A stretch of 32,310 bases of DNA from Lachnospiraceae bacterium (GCA_024698075.1 JAILRP010000047.1:1-32310); one strand, 5' to 3'; positions 1-9,869 are shown, counted from the first letter of the stretch. The notes: generated from the sequence alone by a model not told the origin. A program made the numbers and translations.

Positions 1-1963
1 TATGATGGGCGAATATAGCTATCCGGATGATTTTGAAAACAAGATCAGAGTGATCGTAAGCCCCGAAAAGAAGACGATCAAATTCATCGATACCGGTCTT
101 GGTATGGACGCGGATGAAGTGGAAGAATACATCACACAGATCGCCTTTTCCGGCGCAACCGCTTTTATCGAAAAATACAAGGACAAAGCTAACGAGGACC
201 AGATCATCGGTCACTTTGGTCTGGGTTTTTATTCGGCGTTCATGGTAGCCGATGAAGTGCACATCGACACGCTTTCCTACAAAGAAGGCGCGAAAGCGGT
301 GCACTGGGAGAGCGACGGCAACGGTGAATATACGATCGAGGAAGGCAAAAAGGAAGGCGTCGGCACCGAGATCACGCTGTTCTTAAACGATGAGAGCACC
401 GAGTTCTGCAACGAATACCGCGCAAGAGAGATCCTTAAGAAATACTGTTCCTTTATGCCGGTGCCGATCTATCTGGAAAAAGAAGGCGCCGAGACCGAGT
501 ACGAGACCATCGATAAGGATCAGCTGACAGACAAGGACACCGTCATCGAAGAGATCCATGAAGACGCCAAGTACGAAGAGAAAGAGAACGAGGACGGCAA
601 GAAGGAAAAGGTTGAAGTGTCTCCGGCAAGAGACAGAGTCAAGATCGTGAAACGTCCGGTGGCTCTCAATGATACCACCCCGCTGTGGACGAAGCATCCG
701 AATGACTGCAAAAAAGAAGATTATCTTGATTTTTACAGAAAGGTCTTTCTGGACTACAAGGAGCCGCTCTTCTGGATCCACCTCAACATGGATTATCCGT
801 TCAACTTAAAAGGTATCCTGTATTTTCCGAAGATCAACATGGAATACGAGAGCATCGAAGGCACGATCAAACTTTACAACAACCAGGTCTTCATCGCAGA
901 TAACATCAAGGAAGTCATTCCCGAATTCCTGATGCTCTTAAAGGGCGTCATCGACTGTCCGGACCTTCCGCTTAACGTTTCAAGGTCGGCACTTCAGAAT
1001 GACGGTTTTGTCCAGAAGATCAGCGACTATATCACGAAGAAGGTCGCGGATAAGCTTGCGGGAATGTGCAAGACCGAAAAGGAGGAGTACGAAAAATACT
1101 GGGACGACATCAGCCCGTTCATCAAGTACGGCTGCCTGCGCGACGACAAGTTCTGTGAAAAGATGACAGACTACATCCTGTTCAAGGATATAGACGGGAA
1201 ATACATGACGCTTCCCGAGTGCCTCGAGCTTCCGGAGAAGAAGACGGAAGAAGCCACGGGAGAGGACGGCGAGAAGGTTGAAGCCGAAGTCGTTGATGAA
1301 GCGGCGGATGAGACTGATGGCGCAGAGGATACGGAAGAAGGGGAGAAAATCAGAAAGACCGTATACTACGTCACCGACATGCAGCAGCAGAGCCAGTACA
1401 TCAACATGTTCCGCGAACAGGGAATGGATGCGGTCGTGCTGACCCACAACATCGACCAGGCGTTCATAAGCCAGCTCGAGTCGAAGAACGAGGATGTAAA
1501 GTTCAAGAGGATAGATGCGGGCATAACCGATTCTTCAAAGGAAGAGACGGATGAGGCGGATGCAAAGCAGACCGAGAAGGATGAGAAGGCTCTTGCTAAG
1601 CTCTTCCACAAAGCCCTGTCGAACGACAAGCTGAACGTCAAGCTCGAGGCCCTCAAGAACGAGGGGATTTCTTCGGTCCTCACGGTTTCGGAGGAAACGC
1701 GCCGCATGCAGGACATGATGAAGATGTATGCTTCCGGCGGGATGGACATGGGAATGTTCGGAGGCGAAGGCGAGACGCTCGTGCTGAACAGCCGAAACGA
1801 CCTCGTAAAATACCTGCTTGAGCATAAAACGACGAAGGATGCGCAGCTTTTTGCCGCACAGCTCTATGACCTCGCGGTCATGTCCAACAGGCCTCTTTCC
1901 GCGGATGCGATGACAAAATTCATCGCAAGGAGCAATGAGATAATGATGAAGCTCGCGAAGTAA
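1..1963 (+). CDS. htpG: Molecular chaperone HtpG (Hsp90), 5' end outside window
   Basis: ATP-dependent cytosolic chaperone of the Hsp90 family. The reading frame is open at the left edge. The first visible residues already lie inside the GHKL ATPase domain: DTGLGM (the ATP-binding DxGxG region) and GHFGLGFYSAFMVAD (the glycine-rich lid) are clear. The family's opening region, with the ATP-site NASDA motif, is missing, so about 50-60 residues should lie before the window. The middle domain carries the typical LYFPKINMEYE and DLPLNVSRSALQ stretches, and the C-terminal dimerisation domain ends at a TAA. An acidic, low-complexity insertion at about residues 410-453 and a second Glu/Asp/Lys-rich stretch near 505-530 (numbered from the first visible Met) make it longer than E. 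coli HtpG. A strong terminator follows the stop. Identity is certain; the true start is not visible. Confidence 0.97.
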   Translation, partial: MMGEYSYPDDFENKIRVIVSPEKKTIKFIDTGLGMDADEVEEYITQIAFSGATAFIEKYKDKANEDQIIGHFGLGFYSAFMVADEVHIDTLSYKEGAKAVHWESDGNGEYTIEEGKKEGVGTEITLFLNDESTEFCNEYRAREILKKYCSFMPVPIYLEKEGAETEYETIDKDQLTDKDTVIEEIHEDAKYEEKENEDGKKEKVEVSPARDRVKIVKRPVALNDTTPLWTKHPNDCKKEDYLDFYRKVFLDYKEPLFWIHLNMDYPFNLKGILYFPKINMEYESIEGTIKLYNNQVFIADNIKEVIPEFLMLLKGVIDCPDLPLNVSRSALQNDGFVQKISDYITKKVADKLAGMCKTEKEEYEKYWDDISPFIKYGCLRDDKFCEKMTDYILFKDIDGKYMTLPECLELPEKKTEEATGEDGEKVEAEVVDEAADETDGAEDTEEGEKIRKTVYYVTDMQQQSQYINMFREQGMDAVVLTHNIDQAFISQLESKNEDVKFKRIDAGITDSSKEETDEADAKQTEKDEKALAKLFHKALSNDKLNVKLEALKNEGISSVLTVSEETRRMQDMMKMYASGGMDMGMFGGEGETLVLNSRNDLVKYLLEHKTTKDAQLFAAQLYDLAVMSNRPLSADAMTKFIARSNEIMMKLAK

Positions 1964-2033
1964 GAATGAAGCCGCGCGGACAGGATATACAGGCGGCCGG
2001 CACCTAAGGGGGCGTGGCCGGAGGCGGATCAGA

Positions 2034-2063
2034 AAACACAGGATGCACAGTCCTGTGTTTTTT
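2034..2063 (+). terminator. Rho-independent terminator of htpG
   Basis: A perfect 10-bp stem (AAACACAGGA at 2034-2043 with TCCTGTGTTT at 2051-2060), a 7-nt loop and a T run, 70 bp after the htpG stop codon. It separates htpG from the next transcription unit. Confidence 0.9.
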
Positions 2064-2093
2064 GTGTATACGTCACAAAAAAATAACAATATA

Positions 2094-2125
2094 TTGTATA
2101 TACTGCGGAGAAAATGTGGTAAAAT
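2094..2125 (+). promoter_or_regulatory. Putative promoter with extended -10 for the receiver-like gene at 2195
   Basis: TAAAAT at 2120-2125 is preceded by TGG, giving an extended -10 (TGnTAAAAT). The nearest -35-like hexamer, TTGTAT at 2094-2099, sits 20 bp upstream. That is too far for a classical promoter but tolerable with an extended -10. It lies just after the htpG terminator in an AT-rich stretch. Confidence 0.4.
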
Positions 2126-2194
2126 ATCATAGGCATTTTATGCCGCCGCGTTTATCGCATGACGGCTTTTTTGACTTACCGGCGGAAGGTTCAC

Positions 2195-3187
2195 ATGGAC
2201 AAGAGCATTTTGTATCTGCAGGCAAACGAAAGGATAGCGTCAAACCTTAAGGGAAGGTTCAACGATGAAGGCATAGAGTTCATCTATGCCGCTTCTGCCG
2301 CGCAGGCGTTCGAGCTGCTCTCCGAGAGGGAATTCTGCCTGACGCTTTCGGACGGATATATCCCGGACATGAGGGTGCATGATTTTGTCATGAAATGCTC
2401 GAGGGATTACCCCGACATGATCCTAAATGTCTGCATGGACCTGACCGACCCCAAGTATGTCCCCATGATCGTGAACGAGCCGTGCGTGCGCAAGGTCTTT
2501 CTGCCGCCCTGGAACATCGAAGACATAGTCGAGGGCGTCAAGGCTTCGATCGACGAGGCCTTCATACACAGGGACCTCATCCGGAGGATGACGGATCTGG
2601 AAAATGATGAAAGATCATTTGCGGAAATGGTGGAAAGGCTGAAAGCCTCGCTGCTGCGGCAGCAGTACAGCTATAACAAGATGGCGCCTTTCTTCAACAG
2701 GGTGCTCGACGCCTTTCTCAAGAGGAAGAATTTCGGGGAGGCATATGCCGCCTTCATGAGAAGGTCCTGCGATAAGATGCTGAGGCTTCAGACGACGGAA
2801 TATTTCAAGACGGCTGACCTCAAGAGGATCATATATGACAACATGACTGAGGCCGTCGGAGCCAACAGCGGAGTGACCGTCGGTGAGGTGAAGAGCTGCC
2901 TTTACGGTGAAGCCGGAAGGCATTCCATGGCGGACCTGACTTTCGCCCTGTGGCTTCTTGCCGTCATCGAGGGAAACAAATGTGACAGCGCCGTCCTGAC
3001 GGTGGACAGCCGCTATGTCACGAGCAAGAAGTGCGAGTATAAGCTTACCGTGACCGGGACCAAAAAGGCGGATATACCGATCGATATACAGCTGTTCGTC
3101 GCCAACATACTCGGACACATGATCGACGAATACCATAAATACGACACCGACGGAGGGTGGACGTACGAATTGCACATAACTCTGTAG
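2195..3187 (+). CDS. Protein with degenerate receiver domain and unassigned C-terminal region
   Basis: 330 residues. I start it at the ATG at 2195 because a GGAAGG ribosome site lies just upstream and the receiver fold begins at once (SILYLQANE). The ATG at 2159 in the same frame has no such site. Residues 1-120 follow the response-regulator receiver pattern: an Asp at position 53 (LSDGYIPDM) lies where the phospho-acceptor should be. However, the N-terminal acidic pair is replaced by QAN and the conserved Lys of the KP motif is missing (FLPPW). Phosphorylation by the usual chemistry is therefore doubtful. A helical segment follows at about 125-205. The C-terminal half, 206-330, matches no family I can name; its alternating strands weakly recall a degenerate kinase ATPase domain, but no N, G1 or G2 box is visible. 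It is probably a signalling scaffold. Confidence 0.75.
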   Translation: MDKSILYLQANERIASNLKGRFNDEGIEFIYAASAAQAFELLSEREFCLTLSDGYIPDMRVHDFVMKCSRDYPDMILNVCMDLTDPKYVPMIVNEPCVRKVFLPPWNIEDIVEGVKASIDEAFIHRDLIRRMTDLENDERSFAEMVERLKASLLRQQYSYNKMAPFFNRVLDAFLKRKNFGEAYAAFMRRSCDKMLRLQTTEYFKTADLKRIIYDNMTEAVGANSGVTVGEVKSCLYGEAGRHSMADLTFALWLLAVIEGNKCDSAVLTVDSRYVTSKKCEYKLTVTGTKKADIPIDIQLFVANILGHMIDEYHKYDTDGGWTYELHITL

Positions 3188-3189
3188 TT

Positions 3190-3198
3190 TGATAAAAT
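3190..3198 (+). promoter_or_regulatory. Putative extended -10 promoter for the PBP operon
   Basis: TGATAAAAT (TGn plus TAAAAT at 3193-3198) lies directly after the preceding stop codon. A weak TTGCAC at 3170-3175 has 17-bp spacing. The predicted start would leave only about a dozen untranslated bases containing GAGGAAG. Read-through from the upstream gene is also possible. Confidence 0.35.
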
Positions 3199-3217
3199 AG
3201 AGTTTTGAGGAAGTTAC

Positions 3218-5887
3218 ATGAATTACGGAAGAAGAGGGATAAAAAAACGCCAGAAGGCCATGAATTCACCGACTGCCAAGGTCGGCAAGTTCTGCGGTGT
3301 CAGCCTGTTCGCGGCAGTGATATTCGGTGCCGTGCTTGCGGGCACGGTGGGACTGTGCGCGGGCGTAGGCCTGTTCCGGGGCGTTGTAGACACCGCGCCT
3401 GACATTTCAAATGTCGATGTTGCGCCGGCCGGCTATTCCACGACCGTATATGACAGCGAGGGCAATCAGGTCACAAAGCTCGTTGCGGAAAATTCCAACC
3501 GTGTGTACGTAAAGCTCGACAAGATCCCACTCGACATGCAGCACGCCTTCGTGGCGATAGAGGATGAGAGATTTTATACGCACAACGGTATCGACATAAA
3601 AGGTATCATGCGTGCGGGTGTAAAGGCGCTCGGCGGCAACCTTCATCAGGGTGCTTCGACGATCACGCAGCAGCTTCTTAAGAACAATGTCTTCACGTCA
3701 TGGACCGAAGAGAGCAGCATGATAGACAAGTTCAAGCGTAAGTTCCAGGAGCAGTACTGTGCGGTCCAGCTCGAGAAGATAATGACGAAGGACCAGATAC
3801 TCGAGAATTACCTCAACACCATCAACCTCGGCCAGGGAACGCTCGGCGTGCAGGCGGCTTCGCAGCGGTACTTCGGCAAGAACGTTTCCGACCTCAACAT
3901 TTCTGAGAGCGCGGTCATTGCGTGCATCACACAGAACCCTTCAAAGTGGAATCCAATCTCGCATCCGGACAACAACGCGATAAGGCGCGAGGAAGTCCTT
4001 ACAAAGATGCGCGACCAGGGATACATAAGCGAGGCGCAGTTTGCCGAGGCAATGGCTGATGATGTATATTCGCGCATTCAGGTCGTAAATGAGAAGGTCG
4101 AGAAGAAGACCATATACACATATTTCGTCGATGAGCTTACCGAGCAGGTGCTCAATGACCTTCAGGAGAGCCTGGGCTATTCCTATACACAGGCATACAA
4201 TGCGCTCTACAGCGGCGGTCTGTCGATATTCACGACGCAGGATCCCGAGATACAGCGCATCTGCGACGAGGAGTTTGCCAATGAGGAGAACTATCCTCCG
4301 AATACCAGATACTATCTGAAGTACGAAGCTTCATACACTGATTCCGACAATGACGCCGTCAACTTCTCAACACAGTACTTCGAAAATCATTTCAAGGAAA
4401 AGAGAGGCAAGGGCTTTAACTGCATCTTTGACACTGAGGACGAGGCATATGCCGCCATAGAGGAGTTCAAGGCGGATGTCGAGGAGCCTGATTACAAGTT
4501 CATCACCGAATCGATCTCGCTGACGCCGCAGCCACAGGCAAGTGTCACGATAATCGAGCAGTCGACCGGAAATGTCAAGGCGATAGTCGGCGGACGCGGA
4601 GCCAAGAAGGCATCGCTTACATTAAACCGTGCAACGGATACGAAGCGCCAGCCCGGTTCATGCTTCAAGGTGCTTGCGGCTTATGCCCCCGCGCTTGACG
4701 CCGCGGGAAAATCACTGGCATCATCCCAGGTTGACGAGCCATACAGCTACGCGAACGGACGTCCCGTCAAGAACTGGTACAGCGGCTACAAGGGAATATG
4801 TACATACAGGTACGGGATCGAGCAGTCGCTCAATATCGTTGCGGTCAAGACAATAACGGAGATAACCCCGCAGCTCGGATTCGACTATCTCCTAAACTTC
4901 GGATTTTCGACCCTGGTGGAACGCAGGACCGAGAATGACGGCAGCATCTCATCGGACATCACGCAGGCACTTGCACTCGGAGGACTGACGGACGGTGTCA
5001 CGAACATGGAGCTTACTGCGGCGTTTGCGACCATAGCCAACGGCGGCACATACATCAAGCCCATGTTCTATACGAAGATACTCGACCATGACGGCAACGT
5101 GCTCATAGAGAACGAGCCCAAGACGAGGCGCGTGCTGAAAGAGACTACGGCATTCCTCCTGACGGATGCGATGGAGGATGTTGTCACGAAGGGTACCGGT
5201 GCGAGGGTCAACTTCGGCAACATGGCCATCGCCGGCAAGACCGGAACCACGACGAGCAACGTGGATGTCTGGTTCTCGGGCTACACGCCTTACTATACAT
5301 GCTGCGCATGGAGCGGATATGACAACAACGTCCACATGAACGGAAGCGGTGAGACGAACACCGCCAAGATCATATGGAAGGCTATAATGAGCCGCATACA
5401 CGAAGACAAGGAATACAAGTCCTTTACGATGCCCGAGGGCATCACCACGGCGACCGTATGCAAGAAGACGGGCGGACTGGTGACAGACATATGCCGTGCG
5501 GACGGATGTGCCGTGACCGAATACTTTGCAGCCGGAACGGTTCCGACGGAGCCGTGCACGAACCATTACGGAGACCTGTTCGACACTGGACTTGTCTGCG
5601 CGATGACGGGCAAGAAGGCAACGGCCACATGTCCGTATGCGTATGAAGGGCCGCCGACCGCGGAAGGTTTCTGTGAGCACAGCCTTATAAACGGTGTCAG
5701 CGCGCAGGATTATTACAACCTGATACAGGCACAGGCGGCAGCCGGGCTTCTGGGACTGCCGGCGCCGGCTCCCGATCCCAACGCTGCGGCAGACCCGAAT
5801 GCGGCGGCCGCACAGCAGCAGGCACTTCTTGACGCGTTAAATGCAGCCCAGCAGGCAGCAGCCGCACAGGCGGCACTTGGTCAGTGA
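3218..5887 (+). CDS. Class A penicillin-binding protein (glycosyltransferase-transpeptidase)
   Basis: Bifunctional peptidoglycan synthase that polymerises glycan strands and cross-links stem peptides outside the membrane; 889 residues. A short basic cytoplasmic tail is followed by one membrane anchor (about 26-55). The GT51 domain shows EDERFYTHNG (catalytic Glu 115) and QGASTITQQ (144-152). The transpeptidase domain has all three active-site motifs: SCFK (nucleophile Ser 481, Lys 484), SLN (537-539) and KTG (674-676). A Cys-containing region near 745-820 and an Ala/Gln/Pro low-complexity tail of about 45 residues end the protein, as in many clostridial PBP1A homologues. The ribosome site is GAGGAAG. 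It is followed after one base by the YigZ gene. It belongs to the PonA/MrcA group; which paralogue it is cannot be told from the sequence alone. Confidence 0.95.
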   Translation: MNYGRRGIKKRQKAMNSPTAKVGKFCGVSLFAAVIFGAVLAGTVGLCAGVGLFRGVVDTAPDISNVDVAPAGYSTTVYDSEGNQVTKLVAENSNRVYVKLDKIPLDMQHAFVAIEDERFYTHNGIDIKGIMRAGVKALGGNLHQGASTITQQLLKNNVFTSWTEESSMIDKFKRKFQEQYCAVQLEKIMTKDQILENYLNTINLGQGTLGVQAASQRYFGKNVSDLNISESAVIACITQNPSKWNPISHPDNNAIRREEVLTKMRDQGYISEAQFAEAMADDVYSRIQVVNEKVEKKTIYTYFVDELTEQVLNDLQESLGYSYTQAYNALYSGGLSIFTTQDPEIQRICDEEFANEENYPPNTRYYLKYEASYTDSDNDAVNFSTQYFENHFKEKRGKGFNCIFDTEDEAYAAIEEFKADVEEPDYKFITESISLTPQPQASVTIIEQSTGNVKAIVGGRGAKKASLTLNRATDTKRQPGSCFKVLAAYAPALDAAGKSLASSQVDEPYSYANGRPVKNWYSGYKGICTYRYGIEQSLNIVAVKTITEITPQLGFDYLLNFGFSTLVERRTENDGSISSDITQALALGGLTDGVTNMELTAAFATIANGGTYIKPMFYTKILDHDGNVLIENEPKTRRVLKETTAFLLTDAMEDVVTKGTGARVNFGNMAIAGKTGTTTSNVDVWFSGYTPYYTCCAWSGYDNNVHMNGSGETNTAKIIWKAIMSRIHEDKEYKSFTMPEGITTATVCKKTGGLVTDICRADGCAVTEYFAAGTVPTEPCTNHYGDLFDTGLVCAMTGKKATATCPYAYEGPPTAEGFCEHSLINGVSAQDYYNLIQAQAAAGLLGLPAPAPDPNAAADPNAAAAQQQALLDALNAAQQAAAAQAALGQ

Positions 5888-5888
5888 C

Positions 5889-6533
5889 ATGGCAGAATGG
5901 AAATGTCTTTATGAAGGCGGGACGGCTGAGACAGAAGAAAAAAAATCCCGCTTTATAGCAACGATAATGCCGGTCTCCTCGGAAGAGGAGGCCGCGGATT
6001 TTGTAGCCGGGATAAAGAAGAAATACTGGGACGCAAGACATAACTGCAGCGCATTCATCATAGGAGAGTCCGGACAGAGGATGAGGTGCTCCGATGACGG
6101 TGAGCCTGCGGGAACCGCGGGACGTCCCATGCTCGATGTACTTGCAAATGAGAAGATCACCGACGTTTGTGTTGTCGTTACAAGGTATTTCGGAGGAACG
6201 CTCCTCGGTACCGGCGGACTTGTCAGGGCATATTCCGCTGCGGTCAAGGCGGGGCTTGACAACTGCAGGACGGTGACTAAGATAAAAGGATTTTCGGTCA
6301 CGGTATGCTGTGATTATACGGACGGCGGCAGGCTGAGCGGAATGGCCGCACGGAAGGGATGGCATGTCCTCGACACAAAGTGGGAGAAAGATGTTTCCAT
6401 GACTTTCCTGACGGATGACTGCGGACAGCTGATAAAGGACGTGACTGATGCGACATCGGGAAGGGCATCCGTTTCCGAACCGGTTCCTGCGGTTTTCGGA
6501 GAACTTGACGGTAAGATGATAGTATTTTCCTGA
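5889..6533 (+). CDS. YigZ/IMPACT family protein
   Basis: 214 residues of the YigZ (IMPACT, UPF0029) family, a conserved bacterial protein of uncertain biochemical role; the eukaryotic relative IMPACT regulates translation through GCN1. The N-terminal domain contains the family signature CSDDGEPAGTAGRPML and VTRYFGGTLLGTGGLVRAY. The C-terminal domain of about 80 residues has the expected ferredoxin-like pattern. The ATG at 5889 is one base after the PBP stop codon (TGACATG). An in-frame ATG at 5841 lies inside the PBP gene and adds residues foreign to the family. No good ribosome site is visible, so translational coupling to the PBP gene is likely. Confidence 0.92.
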   Translation: MAEWKCLYEGGTAETEEKKSRFIATIMPVSSEEEAADFVAGIKKKYWDARHNCSAFIIGESGQRMRCSDDGEPAGTAGRPMLDVLANEKITDVCVVVTRYFGGTLLGTGGLVRAYSAAVKAGLDNCRTVTKIKGFSVTVCCDYTDGGRLSGMAARKGWHVLDTKWEKDVSMTFLTDDCGQLIKDVTDATSGRASVSEPVPAVFGELDGKMIVFS

Positions 6534-6583
6534 AGAGGAACAGAATGTCGGCTTATGCTGACGTGCACAACGGAGGACGGCCT

Positions 6584-7933
6584 ATGGATGAGAAGATGAC
6601 GATGGAAGAAGTTCTTCAGCTCGTTGAGGAAAAGCAGTATACCCGCCTTCGGGGGGAGCTTGCCGAATGGAACGAAGCGGATATCGCGTCTGTTCTTGAG
6701 GAACTGCCGCACGAGGAACTGATAAAGGTGTTCAGGATACTTCCGAAGGGGATAGCCGCCGACGTGTTCGCATTCCTTCCTGTCGAACTCGAACAGGACA
6801 TAATCACAACGCTTACCGACCGAGAGGCCGCGAACATCATAAACAACCTGATGGCCGATGATGCTGCGGACCTTATGGAGGAGATGCCGGCGGGACTCGT
6901 CAAGAAGCTGCTCGCCAACGCGGATCCCGAAGCAAGGCGTGACATCAACCACCTGCTCCGTTATCCCGAGGATTCCGCGGGAAGCCTGATGACGGTCGAG
7001 TTCGTCGACCTGAAGGAAAATCTCACGGTTCAGGAATGCATAGACCGGATACGGCGGATAGGCGTTGACAAGGAAACGATAGATACGTGCTACGTGCTCG
7101 ACCTTGGAAGGCATCTCATAGGAACGGTCTCGCTGAGGGACCTGCTGCTCAATCCTCCTGATGCCCATGTTGTCGAGTTCATGAATGAGAACGTCATATC
7201 GACGAACACCATGACCGACCAGGAGGAAGTCGCAAGGCTCTTCCAGAAATACGACCTTACGACGATGCCCGTTGTCGACAATGAAGGCCGCCTCGTCGGT
7301 ATCATCACCATCGATGACGTAGTCGATATCCTGCAGGAAGAGGTTACGGAGGATATCGAAAAGATGGCAGCTATCCTGCCGACCGACAAGCCGTACATGA
7401 AGACGAACACTTTCGAGACATGGAAGAAGAGGATACCATGGCTTCTCCTGCTCATGATAAGCGCCACCGTTACGGGCAAGATAATCACGCACTATGAAAA
7501 CGCGCTTGGTGCCTATGTCGTGCTGACAAGCTTCATCCCGATGCTCATGGATACCGGCGGAAATGCCGGAGGACAGGCAAGCGTCACCATAATCCGTGGA
7601 CTGTCACTTGACGAGATCGAATGGGGCGATATATTCAAAGTCATCTGGAAGGAGATCAGGGTTGCCGTCGTATGCGGACTGACCCTTGCGGTTGCCGGAT
7701 TTGCGAAGATCATGCTCTTTGACCATGTACAGATAATAGTTGCCCTCGTGGTATGCCTCACGCTTGTCGTGACGGTGTTCTTCGCCAAGATAGTCGGATG
7801 CTCGCTCCCCATGATAGCGCAGAAGATCGGCTTCGACCCTGCAGTCATGGCAAGCCCGTTCATCACAACGATAGTCGATGCCCTGTCGCTCCTGATATAC
7901 TTCCAGTTTGCGACCCGCATACTCGGCATATAA
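6584..7933 (+). CDS. mgtE: Magnesium transporter MgtE
   Basis: Magnesium-gated Mg2+ channel of the inner membrane, 449 residues from this start. Domain order is the usual one: an N-terminal helical superhelix (LPHEELIKVFRILP, MADDAADLMEEMP), two CBS domains (about 125-250) and a membrane domain with five helices from about 285. The membrane part contains the family motif PMLMDTGGNAGGQ and the ion-pathway Asp in TTIVDALSLL (residue 432). I prefer the ATG at 6584 because GGAGG lies 7 bases before it and the product then starts like other MgtE proteins. An upstream in-frame ATG at 6545 also has an acceptable site (GAGG, 6-base spacing) and would add 13 residues. It abuts typA downstream. Confidence 0.95.
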   Translation: MDEKMTMEEVLQLVEEKQYTRLRGELAEWNEADIASVLEELPHEELIKVFRILPKGIAADVFAFLPVELEQDIITTLTDREAANIINNLMADDAADLMEEMPAGLVKKLLANADPEARRDINHLLRYPEDSAGSLMTVEFVDLKENLTVQECIDRIRRIGVDKETIDTCYVLDLGRHLIGTVSLRDLLLNPPDAHVVEFMNENVISTNTMTDQEEVARLFQKYDLTTMPVVDNEGRLVGIITIDDVVDILQEEVTEDIEKMAAILPTDKPYMKTNTFETWKKRIPWLLLLMISATVTGKIITHYENALGAYVVLTSFIPMLMDTGGNAGGQASVTIIRGLSLDEIEWGDIFKVIWKEIRVAVVCGLTLAVAGFAKIMLFDHVQIIVALVVCLTLVVTVFFAKIVGCSLPMIAQKIGFDPAVMASPFITTIVDALSLLIYFQFATRILGI

Positions 7934-7975
7934 ATGGACCGGGCCCAAAAAATATACTTACAGCAGGAAACAGTT

Positions 7976-9814
7976 ATGAAGGAAAAAAGAGAAGACATAA
8001 GAAACATCGCCATAATCGCACACGTTGACCATGGCAAGACCACGCTCGTGGACGAGCTTCTGAAGCAGAGCGGCGTGTTCCGCGAAAATCAGGAAGTTGC
8101 GGAACGTGTGATGGACTCGAACGACATCGAGAGGGAGAGGGGGATAACGATCCTCTCCAAGAACACTGCCGTTTCTTACAAGAACGTCAAGATCAACATC
8201 GTTGACACGCCGGGCCATGCCGATTTCGGCGGTGAGGTCGAACGCGTGCTCAAGATGGTCGACGGCGCGATACTTGTCGTCGATGCATTTGAAGGAGTCA
8301 TGCCGCAGACGAAGTTCGTGCTCAAGAAGGCAATGAGCTTAAAGCTTCCCGTGCTCGTGTGCGTCAACAAGGTTGACAGGCCGGAGGCAAGATGCGAAGA
8401 AGTCGTTGATGAGGTGCTCGAGCTCTTCATGGACCTTGATGCCGACGACCGCCAGCTTGACTGCCCGTTCATATATGCATCCGCCAAGAACGGAATGAGC
8501 GGCACCTCGCCCGACAGTCTCGAAAAGACGATGATCCCGCTCTTTGATGCGATAGTCAATTATATCCCCGCGCCCGAGGGCGATCCCGAAAAGGGCTGCC
8601 AGGTGCTGATCAGCACGATAGATTACAATGAGTATGTCGGCCGAATAGGAGTCGGCAAGGTCGAGAACGGCACCGTCAGGATCAACCAGGAGGTTGTGAT
8701 CGTCAACCACCACGAACCCGACAAGCAGAAGAAGGTCAAGGTGTCCGCGCTCTATGAGTATGACGGGCTGAACAAGGTGAACGTCAAGGAGGCGACGGTC
8801 GGTTCCATAGTTGCCGTATCCGGCATTGCCGACATACATATAGGTGATACGATCTGCGACCCCGAATCCGTTGAACCGATACCTTTCCAGAAAATCTCTG
8901 AGCCTACGATATCGATGAACTTCATGGTAAATGATTCTCCGCTTGCGGGACGTGAGGGCAAGTTCGTGACATCCAGGCACATCCGCGAAAGGCTCATGCG
9001 CGAGCTCAACACCGACGTTTCGTTAAGGGTTGAGGAGACGGAATCCACGGACTGCTTCAAGGTCTCGGGAAGAGGAGAGCTCCATCTGTCCGTCCTGATC
9101 GAGAATATGCGCCGTGAGGGATATGAGTTTGCGGTCAGCAAGGCAGAGGTACTGTACCGACAGGATTCAAAGGGACGCAAGACCGAGCCGATGGAGATAG
9201 CTTATATAGATGTTCCGGAGGATTACGCCGGCTCCGTCATCGAAAAGCTGGGTTCCCGCAAGGGCGAGCTTCAGAACATGATGCCGATAACCGGAGGATA
9301 TACGAGGCTCGAGTTCTCGATCCCGGCAAGGGGCCTTATAGGCTACCGCGGTGAGTTTCTCACCGATACGAAGGGCGAGGGCATCATCAATACGATATAT
9401 GACGAATATGCCCCCTATAAGGGCGATATACAGTACAGAAAACAGGGGAGCATAATTTCCTTTGAAACAGGTGAATCCGTGACATACGGCCTGTTCCAGG
9501 CGCAGGAGAGGGGCATCCTCTTCATAGGCCCCGGAGAAAAGGTCTATGCCGGAATGGTCATCGGACAGACGGGAAAGACCGAAGATGTTGAGATAAACGT
9601 GTGCAAGAGCAAACATCTTACGAACACGAGGGCATCGGGCTCCGATGACGCACTGCGCCTGTCCCCGCCTAAGGTGCTGTCGCTTGAGCAGGCGCTCGAG
9701 TTCATAGATACCGACGAGCTTCTCGAGATCACACCCGAGTCGCTGCGCATACGCAAGAAGATACTGGATCCGACGCTGAGAAAGCGTGCAGCATTCGCAC
9801 AGAAGAACGCGTGA
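7976..9814 (+). CDS. typA: Ribosome-associated GTPase TypA/BipA
   Basis: Translational GTPase of the EF-G/LepA class that binds the 70S ribosome and helps 50S assembly and stress adaptation; 612 residues. The G motifs are intact: AHVDHGKT (15-22), [23 protein letters not shown] and SAKNG. Beta-barrel and EF-G III/V-like domains follow, and the BipA-specific C-terminal domain contains [14 protein letters not shown] and [10 protein letters not shown]. The start at 7976 has AGGAAA upstream. The in-frame ATG at 7934, touching the mgtE stop codon, has no ribosome site and adds residues not seen in the family. It is the last gene of the (+) run. Its 3' end carries a small tandem duplication, described separately. 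Confidence 0.96.
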   Translation: MKEKREDIRNIAIIAHVDHGKTTLVDELLKQSGVFRENQEVAERVMDSNDIERERGITILSKNTAVSYKNVKINIVDTPGHADFGGEVERVLKMVDGAILVVDAFEGVMPQTKFVLKKAMSLKLPVLVCVNKVDRPEARCEEVVDEVLELFMDLDADDRQLDCPFIYASAKNGMSGTSPDSLEKTMIPLFDAIVNYIPAPEGDPEKGCQVLISTIDYNEYVGRIGVGKVENGTVRINQEVVIVNHHEPDKQKKVKVSALYEYDGLNKVNVKEATVGSIVAVSGIADIHIGDTICDPESVEPIPFQKISEPTISMNFMVNDSPLAGREGKFVTSRHIRERLMRELNTDVSLRVEETESTDCFKVSGRGELHLSVLIENMRREGYEFAVSKAEVLYRQDSKGRKTEPMEIAYIDVPEDYAGSVIEKLGSRKGELQNMMPITGGYTRLEFSIPARGLIGYRGEFLTDTKGEGIINTIYDEYAPYKGDIQYRKQGSIISFETGESVTYGLFQAQERGILFIGPGEKVYAGMVIGQTGKTEDVEINVCKSKHLTNTRASGSDDALRLSPPKVLSLEQALEFIDTDELLEITPESLRIRKKILDPTLRKRAAFAQKNA

Positions 9815-9857
9815 GCACGGAAGAACGCATTCGCATAGAAGAAGAACGCATGAGCGC
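9791..9857 (+). repeat. Imperfect tandem duplication of the typA 3' end
   Basis: The last 28 bases around the typA stop (9791-9818, starting GCATTCGCA and containing AGAAGAACGC and TGAGC) recur at 9827-9857 with a 3-base insertion and a few substitutions. The second copy lies outside the coding region. It contains an in-frame-like TAG where the gene has CAG, so it is a decayed copy. Confidence 0.7.
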
Positions 9858-9869
9858 GTGACAGAAAAA

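Noticed and set aside
2014-2250. 78-codon open frame across the htpG terminator
   Set aside because: It runs through the terminator hairpin and into the start of the receiver gene in another frame; no family or ribosome site supports it.
4949-5680. 243-codon open frame on the (-) strand
   Set aside because: It is opposite the transpeptidase domain of the PBP gene, has an unusual residue composition and has no supporting ribosome site or motif.
6314-7492. 392-codon open frame on the (-) strand
   Set aside because: It lies wholly opposite the YigZ and mgtE genes, whose family motifs are certain, and its translation shows no recognisable domain. Antisense frames open easily at this base composition.
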